A stretch of DNA of 64,000 nt from Nautilus pompilius (taxonomy: Eukaryota > Mollusca > Cephalopoda > Nautilida > Nautilidae). The notes below the pieces were generated by a model. The model worked only from the letters and a program-made list of their open reading frames with translations, made no database searches and was not told the origin of the DNA. Location of the stretch: positions 3,381,001-3,445,000 of the forward strand of contig JACATO010000317.1 in NCBI GenBank assembly GCA_018389105.1. Reading direction: 5' to 3'. Shown here piece by piece: positions 50,101-62,100 of the stretch; the stretch's first letter is position 1; each line of letters opens with the position of its first letter. Both the position numbers and the translations under genes were made by a program.

Positions 50101-53100
50101 CCTTTTTTTTAAAAATACTTTTGGATGGTAGTGTATTTATAACTATGACCTGTAAATTTCTGTTTTATATATATATATATAATACTTTTGGATGGTAGTG
50201 TATTTATAACTATGACCTGTAAATTTCTGTTTTATATATATATATATATATATGTCTAAAACAGGAAATAATAAACTAAGTTTTTCTTTATAGATTATTG
50301 GTTTCAGTATCATTCCACATAATAATATCTATGTCGTTGAGGTGGAGTAAACTAGCTGAGACCAGTCAGACATGACAGGCTATTACACTATTCTCATTCT
50401 TGATGAATTTACATTAAAAAAGAGTTCAAATATGGAAATAGTACAGAATGTCTATCAATCAGTAAGATGACAAAGAGAAAACTATTTACTTAGGTAATGT
50501 AATAAAAACTAATAATAAGATTTTAAATATCAAATTTCATCTCTTAGGAACAACAACAAAACTTGAGTAATGCAAGAAAGTAATTTTGTCTTTAATTGCA
50601 TATTTACTGAACTAACTAAATTCTGCTGATAACATTTTCCACGGTTTAGTCAAACTCTATTCTTATTTTTCAGTATTTTGTTTTTTTGTTTTTTTTGAAA
50701 GACAAATGCTGCCATGAGGGTTGCAAACTACTTAATACAAACTGGGTAAATTCAGAGAATTCATGTGTTGCCTCTTATTTTTAAGAACTCCACTAATGGA
50801 ACCAATAACAAGAATGATGGAATGCTAACACCAAACAGTATGTATATCTGTGTTAGTGTTTTGTTAAGTCAGAAAAGTAGACTTTAAGCTTTGATGTATT
50901 CTATCACCTTGTAGTAAACTACTATTAACAATGCAAAGCAACAGATCTTTCAGCACCCAGATGAATGGGCCTTCTGCATGTATATACCCATGATATATGT
51001 TGCAAGATTGTTCTAGCCAAGAAAGAAGATAAAAATGACTTAAAATTCTAAAGCCAATAAACATGAAGATAGCCAAGAACAACATCCAAAATATTAAAAT
51101 CTTTTGATAGAGAAAAAAATACTCTTCATTAGCACTACTATTCTTCATCTGTTTGCAGAATTAAATTGAAAAATGAAGCAAGAACTATTAAGATGTTATT
51201 GCTAAATTTTGGTAAATGCGTATTTAATGCAAATGTTTCTTCAAGAACTAAGTTTAAAATTAGTTGTGAAAAGTCTGAAGTGGTGCACAGAAAGAAAGGA
51301 AATCTGGGATATGTTAAATTCATACTGATTCTGATTAAAATACTATCGTAGAGTAGAATTTAAGTAATATTTACATTCAATACCAGTAGATCCACACTAT
51401 CACCTTATTGTATTGTATTTTATGCAGGTACCTGCATTTCTTTGTATTCTAATGGTTCTAAAGCAGAAGTTTCCTGCCATAACCAGCTTCCATATGTCTG
51501 TCAGATGTCAGCATTCAGTAAGTTAATATTCTTAAAAATTCTAATGAAATTTCTTTCTTGTTACATTTACTTTATCCATGTGAGTTTTGATTTTTCTTGT
51601 TTTTCAAGCAAGAAAGAGTGCTTCATTTGGTGGTCATTGTCACCCTGTTTAACCTGGCTAAGATTGACCCAGCTCACACCATATACACTCGCAAACTTAA
51701 CAAACATGCCCCAACAATTACACCACACCACCCCCCAAAAAAGATTGGTATTATATATGTAACGCAATTAACAAGAAAAAAATGTTTTTGAATTTAGCAG
51801 TTATTTAAATGTTTATAATTATCTTAAATGTTGATATCTGCATCCATATTAAATATACTAAACAAAACAATTTTATAGTCATCTTGGCTATTGTAGACAT
51901 TGGATTATCTTTTAACTCTGTCAAGCCAAAACTTTTCATGTGACAATTCTACTTTGTCAAATGTTGCATATGATTCTTTGTCTTTATCTTTTGGTTGGGT
52001 GTACTTGCAATAGTCACCACTCTCAGATGATACTAAATTTGCATATAAATGGTCAAATTTTGGTATAAAACCTGTAATAAATGTTTATATAACAAAATTA
52101 GTGAACACAGAGTACGGAAATTCAATGATGACTTACAGTTGAACAGTGATACCTAACCATAGCTAAGCTAAGGATGACCAGAAGTGGCTGCTAAACTTGC
52201 TGCAACACAGTATGTTATCAGCCAGCTCTGACAAAGTACAGACAGAACAGTTAAGTTCACAAAAACTCTGACAGGGAGCTGTACTGGCCACCATAATAAC
52301 TGTAAATACCTACCTGGCTCAACACACCACAGTATCTCAGTACAATTTATTCAAAATGAACTGAGGCAGATCTGTGGAACCCTAACCCTGACCAGTTGTT
52401 TGTTCACCTCTTCTTTGATGAGAGTAAATTCAGCCTTCACATTGCTGATGATCATCTACATATTTGGCATGAATCAAACCACTGTAATGTTGACTGTGAC
52501 ACATTAAGGAGATGCCATTTTGACAATGACATTGTTCTGTGTACTGTATCATGTGATTTAAATGGAACTGTTACAGGTCAGCACAACCTGGATGAGGTTA
52601 TTAGACCTGTTGTTATACAGTTTGCACAAACCCACAGTTGTCATTTTACCTTTATGGATGATGTTGCAAAGGTGCATCATGCAAGAGTAGTCATTTTAAA
52701 AGAAAAATTTGCCAATGTCTTCCATGGCCTGCTCATTACTCCAATCTTAATCCCATAGAATGTAGAATGTCTGGCATGAGATCTCTACATGAACTGAACA
52801 GCAACTACATGCTAGACATCTGGTAAATAGTGTGAGTGAATTTTATAGTACAAGTCAGAGGCAGTCATATACACTAATAAGGGTCATGTTACTTTAGGGT
52901 GTGTAGGTAGGGACTATTCCCTGTCAATGATATCACTAAATGCATTGAACAGTGTCCAGATATTGTACAAAATTAACCCTGTATATCAAACTTTATGATT
53001 AATTTTGAATTGTGCACAAATATTTTATTTTCAGTAGATTCATACATCACAATATTCCGGATCAGTGTATAACACATCGTTAGATTAAAATGAGGATTTA

Positions 53101-56100
53101 ACTCTGGTAACACGTTTGAATTAATTTACGTTTATTTTATTTCAAACAGTGCTTGGCACAGACTTCCTTTTGTAGTGGTGATAGCCCTCGATGAATGCAT
53201 TCAGGGTTTTGGAGAAGGGAGACATTACAATTGTGCAAGCTCCTTGTTCCTAATTTTGGGATTTACTGTGTATATCTTATTTTCAGCTACTGTATGACAC
53301 ATCACATGCTTAATGACCAGTAATAGCAAATAATACATTAATTAGAAATTAGTTTAACCATTAGATTATCAGTTTTTAGCTAATGATACATGCACAATCC
53401 ATTCAGGATAATACAAATCTTTAAAAATATTGTCACAGATGCTACAGCCCTTTCTTCAGCTAAAGAGTGTCATACCAAATACTGAATATCATTCTAAAGA
53501 TGCATCATATACCCCTTTTATTCTTAATAAACACTAGTCTTCATGTGCCATGCCTATTTACAGTATGCTTATTAAATAATTTTTACAAGTTAATTTTGAT
53601 ATTCTGTTGGTGCATCCATACTGATTTCTAGTGTGTGTCTTCCTCCAAATATCCTATGAAAAATAAGTTGACAATTATAAGAAACCTCATCAATTTCAGT
53701 AAATTTTGTTTCGTTTTTTTTAACTCAACAGGTTTTTATTATTGTGATTTGAACTAGCAACACACACCCTGAATCAATATGCCATCAAATGAAACAACTT
53801 CGTTGTGTGGTGAAGAATTTACTGAACATCGTTAACTTTTTTAAAGAAATTTAACCAAAGAAAGATAGTGCTAAGTTCTACTTATTTTATTTTGTGACAA
53901 AATTTTCTATTGTTGGATCAGAACTTCAGTATTTGTTTGGTTAATGAAGCCTAATTTTGCTTAAATCATTTAATTAACAAAAAAAAAACAAAATTCTAAT
54001 TTCTATCTGAGCGCTGGCTTAATTCAACACAAAATCAGCAGTTGTGGAAGTGCGCCACATGTCTGATTTCTCAAGACTTGACTACACATTTCTAGTTAAC
54101 TTGCATAAATTATCATTTGTGTATTAAGGTAATTTCAGATTCTGTATTTTTCTGAAAAATTAGGAGAAGCAGCAGCAGAACTACTTTTACACAAAACGCT
54201 GGAGGCATCAATTTTGATTCTTGATTTGTACTTTTCTCGAAATTATCTTCTTTTCATTTTTAGACTGTACAGAATTTGAGTTGCCACACTCTAAGAAATG
54301 CATATTTCAGTCTGATGAAGATCATTTTCGCTTGGATGAAGGAAATAAAACATGCAAAAAAAATAACATGAGCTTATTCATGGGACAAATCAGTGAACTG
54401 AAAAATATTTCACGGTATGATTATCATTTAGTTTTATTTGTCAACTTACAGTATAATTTCATCTGAACATCCTAAATCTATTTAATTGTATTTTTTGTAT
54501 CCAATATCTGCTGACCTGAAAGCAACTACACATACATGTAATATAAATTATTACAAGAATTACAGATACATGAATTTCAAGATCATTTACAACAAATTAT
54601 AGTAAAAACGAATTTCAAATACTAGCTCACTTCTAAAAGATGACAGATTCTGATCCCTGTATGACCTGTGTTGTAGTAATCTATATACAATTTATCAAAT
54701 GCTGCTGGTACTTTTCCTTTTAATAAAAAGCAGTAACTCCATAACTCGTAGTTCTTTTCCGACATTATCTTCCAATATTAATTGCTTCAAGGCTACACGG
54801 AATATTTATTCTCATATCTAAATTAACTTCACAAGTTATTCTAGTTGAAAATGTATTTATTTGTACTTCTGTGCCATCTATTTTCTGCTTGTAATGTAAA
54901 AAATTACACACTGAATATCTAAACATTTAAAATTTGCTCTGTTTTAGTTTAATGTATATTACTGTATTCAGAATTTGCTAAGGATCAAATATAATTATCA
55001 ACAAACCATGAATATTATATCTAATAATAGTACAATTTATTTTGGTCCCTAACCTTAACTCATCCCCCCCCTCCTCTGAGACCCTCACTGACCATTTGAC
55101 CAAATTTTCTCTAGTACATCGTCTGAAATGCACATGAATATACAGCTTGCTAATTTATGCTGAATTCTGTCATTCTGACATTCAAGAACTGGTTCATCAC
55201 CAAATCAATCATTTTTTTAAATGCTGACTGATACAGAATGGTCACAAAACTTCCCAGAGGGATTAGTATGTTGGAGACTGAAACAACTCCCTGTTATATG
55301 TCAGATGAGATTAATGTAAGCCAAAGCATTATTCCTAGGACCTGGACTTGGCATCAAACTTTTGGTAGTGCTGCTAGATGATGTGATGGTAGGATGGTGG
55401 CTATTCAAGTCAGCAAAGCTTTACCAAGTTTGTTTTTTTTTTTTTTTTGATCTTGCAAGAAAGAAGAAACTGTTTACAGACAGTGAATCAGTTTAAAATC
55501 TGATCTTCGAAATGCAACAGATATCAATATCTCAGTATAAACTGTATGGAATCAGCTTTGAAATAATGATATGCAATCCAGAAAAACCTGCATACCCCTA
55601 ACCATGGGCCACCGCAGGGCACAACATGGACCACAGAGGGTAGACTGTGAGAAACTGAATCCCTGTACTTTTCATGGATGAGTCCAGATTTTTCCTGGCA
55701 TCAATGGCCACTATGGAGGTAGCTCACTGATAGTGTGGGGGAGGGATTAGCTTGAATGGTAAGTCTGGTCTCCATGTTTTCCAACATGATTGCCTGAGGA
55801 CATACATTGATATTATTGGGGATAGTTTCATTCTCATGGATGATAATGCCCAGCCACATTGTGTCTGAATAATGGACCAGTATCTGTCTGGAGCATAAGA
55901 TACTTGTTTGCTGTGTGGAGGGACCAGCTCATTCTCCAGACCTTAATCTAATGAAATACATTTGGAATATACTTTGGCCTGCCAATGTGATACCTTCCTA
56001 GAGGAATGGGCCACTCTGACCTAGATCAATAATCAAAGACCCATTAGAAGCACCAGGCACTGATGCCAAGCTGTCATTCATCTTACAGGGTCTCTCTCAA

Positions 56101-59100
56101 CACAATAAATGAAAACTCTAGAAAAAAAATGTCAGACTTTGCACTTTCTCTTAATAGCTAAAAATCTTTGTTTTTGAGTGCCTCTTTTGGCTTGTTGCAA
56201 TATTATTATTTCATGATTTCTTAGGAATTTCCTATGGTGCCAAACAGCATCATGACATCAATGTGTGTTCCTTGTGCCCATTCTTGGCAAGACATTGTTG
56301 GCCTTTAACTATGAAAGTATATGATCGTTGACAATGTAAAAAATAACACTACATCAGTAACAAAAATTGTATGCATCTCCTCTAAAAATTAAAAGACTTT
56401 TATATAATCATACATAATTTTCGAAAATAATAATCAGCAGTCCTGGTTCCTTTCGTAGCCTAAAATCCAAATCGTTCTCGTATTTAATACTCCATGTCAC
56501 ACCCTTGATTCTTGCTAAGCTGCAGTGCCTTGTCCCAAACTAACATCGATCACCAACCCATGTCTGTGTGAACACCCATTACTTTCATTATAGATGTTAA
56601 TTAGTCAGAACTTTTGATTAAAAATTAATTAGTCACTTGATACATTTAATTAAGATTAATTTAATGAAAATAACAACTGAAGAAAAAATAGAAATTAAAT
56701 AAACATTAAGTTTTAAAAATAAAATGGTGCATGAGATGATAGATATTTGAATGTAGCTGATATGAGATGATTAAAATGGAAAAAAAGATTCTGTGATAGG
56801 CATCTTTTATTTGAAAAGAGATTAATATATATATTTTTTTTTTTAGTAGAAATTCATGGATTGGATTAATATATGAAAATAAGACATACAAGTGGATAAA
56901 TGGAGAACCTGCTACTAATGTATCATTCAAGAATGAGAATCCAAATATCACGTTAGTATTCAACCTAAATCCTAATATTAATATTCTACACAGTTTTTTG
57001 CAGCAATGACTTATTAATTTTTTCTAATATACCAAAGTAGATAATTAATCCAAACATTTTCCTGCTACAAACAACAGAAATATTAACTGTATACCATACA
57101 CTGACAATTCAGAAAATTGAAAGAAAATAAAACATTGATATCAATAAATGCAAATGGGTCGACCACTAAGATGTACATAACTCTCCATTTTTTTCTGGAT
57201 CGTTGGATCCTGTTACCACCATTTGTGCCATACACAATTGTTTTAAAAATTCTTATATCAGTACTGTTGTTCTGCTTATTGTGAAAAACTGGTGCAATTT
57301 GTCTTACGTAGAAAAACACCAGTGCTATCAGTTTACGAAATTCAGCTTTTCAGATTTTAGGAAGTTTTTAAAGAGCATAAAAATATTCTAAATAGTTCTG
57401 GTGATTACCCCAAACACATCTGCTGTTCAATTTAACTACAATTTTGAAAAATTAAAAGTTAAAAACTGGAATTTTATTTTATTTTTTACCTCTGTTTTAA
57501 TTTTAAACTGGGCTTTTTCTCTACATGTATAAAATCCCTGAAACAATTTTAAAAGTGAACCAAAATGAGTAACTTCGGTCTTTTCTTCTTGTTGTTCACA
57601 TGGAAGTATGTAGACGTAAGAGAACGGACTATCCTCCCTCCTCGCACACACAAGCAGCAGCAGCCTTTTCATTTCACAGGAACTCAGTAAAACCAACAAT
57701 AACAAATACACAAATAAAAGGTTGAAAATGTGATGTTTTTATCTGCTGCTTTTACAGTTATCTCAGCTCTAAATTCAGTACACTCTGGTAGGTTTTATAC
57801 AATGGCGTAGATTTCACCATGGCTGCTAAGCAATTTTCCATGGATCAAAATATGAAAACTGAAAAAGTTTTTGGGGTAAGAAAAATGTTTTTTTTCAGAA
57901 CCTCTGAGCTTTCCTAAAATTGGTTTTCCACTTTCGTCATTTGTGACTTTCTACTAGATTTGAATCAGAACTTTCCTTTTCTGAAGAGTGTGCCTGATAT
58001 TACTGCTCTATTTAGTTTTTAAAAAGTAATGCACATTTTACCTAAAATGTTCAAGATGGTACATAATAAAAACCATCCTACATTTTGTTATACTCCTGCA
58101 AGGATGTAAAGCATCACACCTGAGGCTGAGGAACTCCACTCTCAAAAAACAAGTGAACACATTATTTCATGCGGAACTCTGGATTGTTTTACATCTTATT
58201 GACAAAAATTGTGATGATATGTATGTCTGCATGCAGTTACCTTAATATCAGTGTTGGATAATATTTTCTAGTATCACTTTTGATTTTAAACAATATTTAA
58301 ATCCTAAATATAGATGACTGTCACAATAATTTTAATACTCCTAAAAAAAAAAAAAAGGTAAATTAATCCATGATTTAGACACCCAATCATCATCATCATC
58401 CCTCTCAATAATTTGAATCCCCCCCAAAAGTGAGTCATCCTTGGTTTAGACACCTGGCCACCATCCCTTTCATAATAATTTGAACCCTCCCAAAAGGTAA
58501 GTTCATCATAAATTACATTTCCAACATTTGTCGTTTGCAATAATCAGCCACCAAATTAGGTGGTCTCATCTTCCTAGAAGTATGCTGATAAAAATGTCAT
58601 CATTGAGAAATTTTCTCTTTACCATCAGTTGGGAAGTTTGCCAATCTGACAGTAATTAGTTGAAGGGCTGCTTCCACAAATTATTGCCTGTAAGTGTTTT
58701 ATAATTCATCAGTGAGATGTATGCACTTCACACCAATGCTCTACCAGTATTACTACGAACACAAAACATTATGGTCTGTCAAATTTGCAGTAATTGCCAA
58801 CAATCCCTTTCAGCTGTTGCAACATTGATATCACACACTGTTGATGCAGTGTGTAATGGCTCCCGCAATAATTTTCCTGTTAGCCATTTAAAAGAAGCTG
58901 CTGAAGTAAAGACATGAAAAATGGCTGCCGCCTTTTCTAATATAACAAGTAGAGTGGCCAACTCTTGTGCATAAGGCTAATCTGTAGTCTTTACAGACTA
59001 GGCCAATTCATATTGTTTTAGATCCACCTGGATCTGATGAAAGGTTGGTGAAGCTTTGGAAGGCATGAGTGGAAATTTGATTTTAGGCAGAATATTATGC

Positions 59101-62100
59101 ATTTTTTGAGCATTTAAATTCCACCAGTAATCTGTGAAAATATCAGCCAGTATTTGATTAAGGAAACATCATAGTAATCATCATACCCTAGAGAGGAAGA
59201 TGAAGGAATATCTACACAGCTTAGAATATTAAATACAGTTGCCTTCATTAGGCCCACAGAGCCTGGAAATGAAGCCAATGGAGCACCTCTGGGTACATCT
59301 TCATAGACAACTAGAATCAAATGAAGGCCCAACCTTGCAGCAGCCATTAGAAGAAGGCAGCAAATTGTGAGAGGAAATCCAGGACAAGGTTACCACTGAT
59401 AATACAATAAATACAAGCTCTACTTGATGAAAGAGGTGCTCCTACCAAACAGTTATTATATATACATTACTGAATAAATGAACATTTGCAAAAAACAAGT
59501 GTTGGAATTATTCTGGTAGGAATCTGTAATTATATTCAGGCATGTTGTACTAACTTAATAAATTCAGACTTGTGGTGTAATAGTTCTGACATTTCTTTCA
59601 TTATCAATTATCCAAATTACTACACGAAATACTGAGTTTGATAAGAGAAATGCAAATATATTCTAAATGGTGTTTGTTTTATACCATTTCTCTAATCATT
59701 ATCGAAAGCATTAATCTCCAAGTGTTTTCATTCATGAATTAAAATTTTGCTTTTAAATAAAACTAAATCTTTTTTTTTCTTATATAGTAGCTGTGGTTTG
59801 TACACACACGATATCAGCACAGGGGCACCTGTGGTGGTAATGAAAATGTGCGGCTGTCGTTTTAGCTTCCTGTGTGTAAAGACTTTGCCAGGTAAGTACC
59901 TGATCACAAGATCAAGGTAACATCATGAATAAATGTGAAAGTATAAAGAGATAAGTGGGTGTAGTTTTTTTTTTTTCCAATTTTGCCTTAAATGAATGAT
60001 AGCTCAGATATATGATCTTATCCCAGATTTATTATACTTTTGTTAATAAGTTAGATATAATTTATGAGTTATGCAAAAATAATTTTATTTCATTTTGAGC
60101 ATCAAATATTTAAGAGAAGATTTTAGTGTGAAAATAAGAGTTTTGAGTGGTTTTGTAGTTTGAAAACACTAAAGGGCAACTAAGAAATTGGTAATACATC
60201 AGTAAAGTTTGATATTAGAAAGCATCAACATGTTAGCAGTAGAACAGTAAGTGAAAGGAATGAATTACCAGTATTAGATGTAAATAGTGTACTTAAAACA
60301 AGTTAGAAATTCCAACTAATAGACAAAATGAAGCTAACTTCAACACTTCCCACCCTACACAATGCAAAAAGGTCACAAAAACTACTAATGTAGTAATCTC
60401 CATATTAATTAAAAGTTTTTCTCAATTTATTAATGCACAGAAAAATGTTTTTAAAAATTACTAAACAGCATTAAATTGTTTATTTAGGTTTAATTATGAA
60501 CCAAGTTAGCTTACCACCTCTGGGTAACTGCCAAAAAGGTAAGTATGTTTCAATTACCTAATGTGCAAAAAAATACAAGTTTAGTGAGTCCTAAAAGTTG
60601 AATATCAGGATTTTTTAAGTTTCAGTTTTCACTAAATATTTGTAATCATTTCCTATTTATATTTAAAATTAAATATACATCATCACTCAAAGTTTAAGAA
60701 CAGTCAATTCATCTGCTGAGTTATGAAGAGAAAACAAAGGCAGATCCAATTGTGTATTATTATCCTTAGTTGCTGAATTTAGAATTTGCTGACTCATCAT
60801 CTATTGCATCAATAAAGTGAGTAGCATAGCTCAATTTCATGAAACCACTATCTGGATAATCAAAGTTAGCTATTATTACATGATCTTTGTAAAATTAAAT
60901 ATGCATAATATTTAATTGTTATCTGTACAACTATAGCTGTGATAAATGAGATGATCCTGACTAGAAGATCAATGTAGTTCATAATTTGAACCTTTATCCA
61001 TATGCTTTTAATCAGTCTATGAAGAGATGCATGCAAAATAGCATTTAAATTATTTGAAATGTGTAACTCAACCACCCAACCACCATTTATGCCTTGGCTT
61101 TACCCTAATTACAGAACCATGCTATATCATATTAGCCCTACTCATTAGCATCAGTTGTATTGTTACTCTGAAGGTGGCAACACAGTTTTTATTCAAATAG
61201 TCTATGATGAAAAGTGTTGAAACAAAGAACTATGATAGAGATCCTCATAAAGGGAAATTTATGCTCTAAAAACATGACTGCAGAATTTGCACGGAGAATC
61301 TAGTATCAGTTATTCAGGCAGACCTTCAAATACTGTGACATCTGACAAAAAATGTGGATCTGGCATTTTCACATTGATTTATCTGCAATTAATTAGTGCT
61401 CAATACTTTCAGCAACAACCTGGTTAAAATACATGCCATTTTTGACAAAGTATGTGAGCTGGTTATCTACTTTATCCAAAACATCCATGCTTTCCAGCAT
61501 ATTATTAATGTACTCTTGAATAATAATAATAATAGTGTGGTGCTTTTCATGCTATAATTTCACATCCACAGACTGACTGCTTAACAATCTTGGAATATGA
61601 AAGATTTTCTTTGTGCATCTCCATGATCCGAGCAGACTATATTAAAATTTATCTGGCTTTTTTACCCACTGCATAATGCAAAAAATGTTATACATTAGTT
61701 CACTATATTCTGTTGGCCATCCAAAAAAAAACCAAATATAAGATGTTGGTGTTCAACTTTTGTTGCAATTAAATTCTGTCACAATATAAAACAAGTGAGT
61801 GTATGCAAAATATTTACTACTGATCATGTTGGTGTATATCTCAATCAAAAAACAAGAAATTCCTTTTATCAGTATAATTCCCCTGCTGAAATGTTTATTT
61901 TTACATATTTATGTGCTAATTTAATGATTGTTCTGCCATTGTTCTCAAACTTTTGTCTGCCAGAGTATAAATTGTAAATGAACTTCCAGATTTTCCAATA
62001 ATCGAGATATTCAACTTTTGCTCTATCAATTTTATAACCTGGAAAAGAAATAGACTTAGACAGAGCTGCCAACAAAGGTTTAATCAGAAAAATTGTAGAT

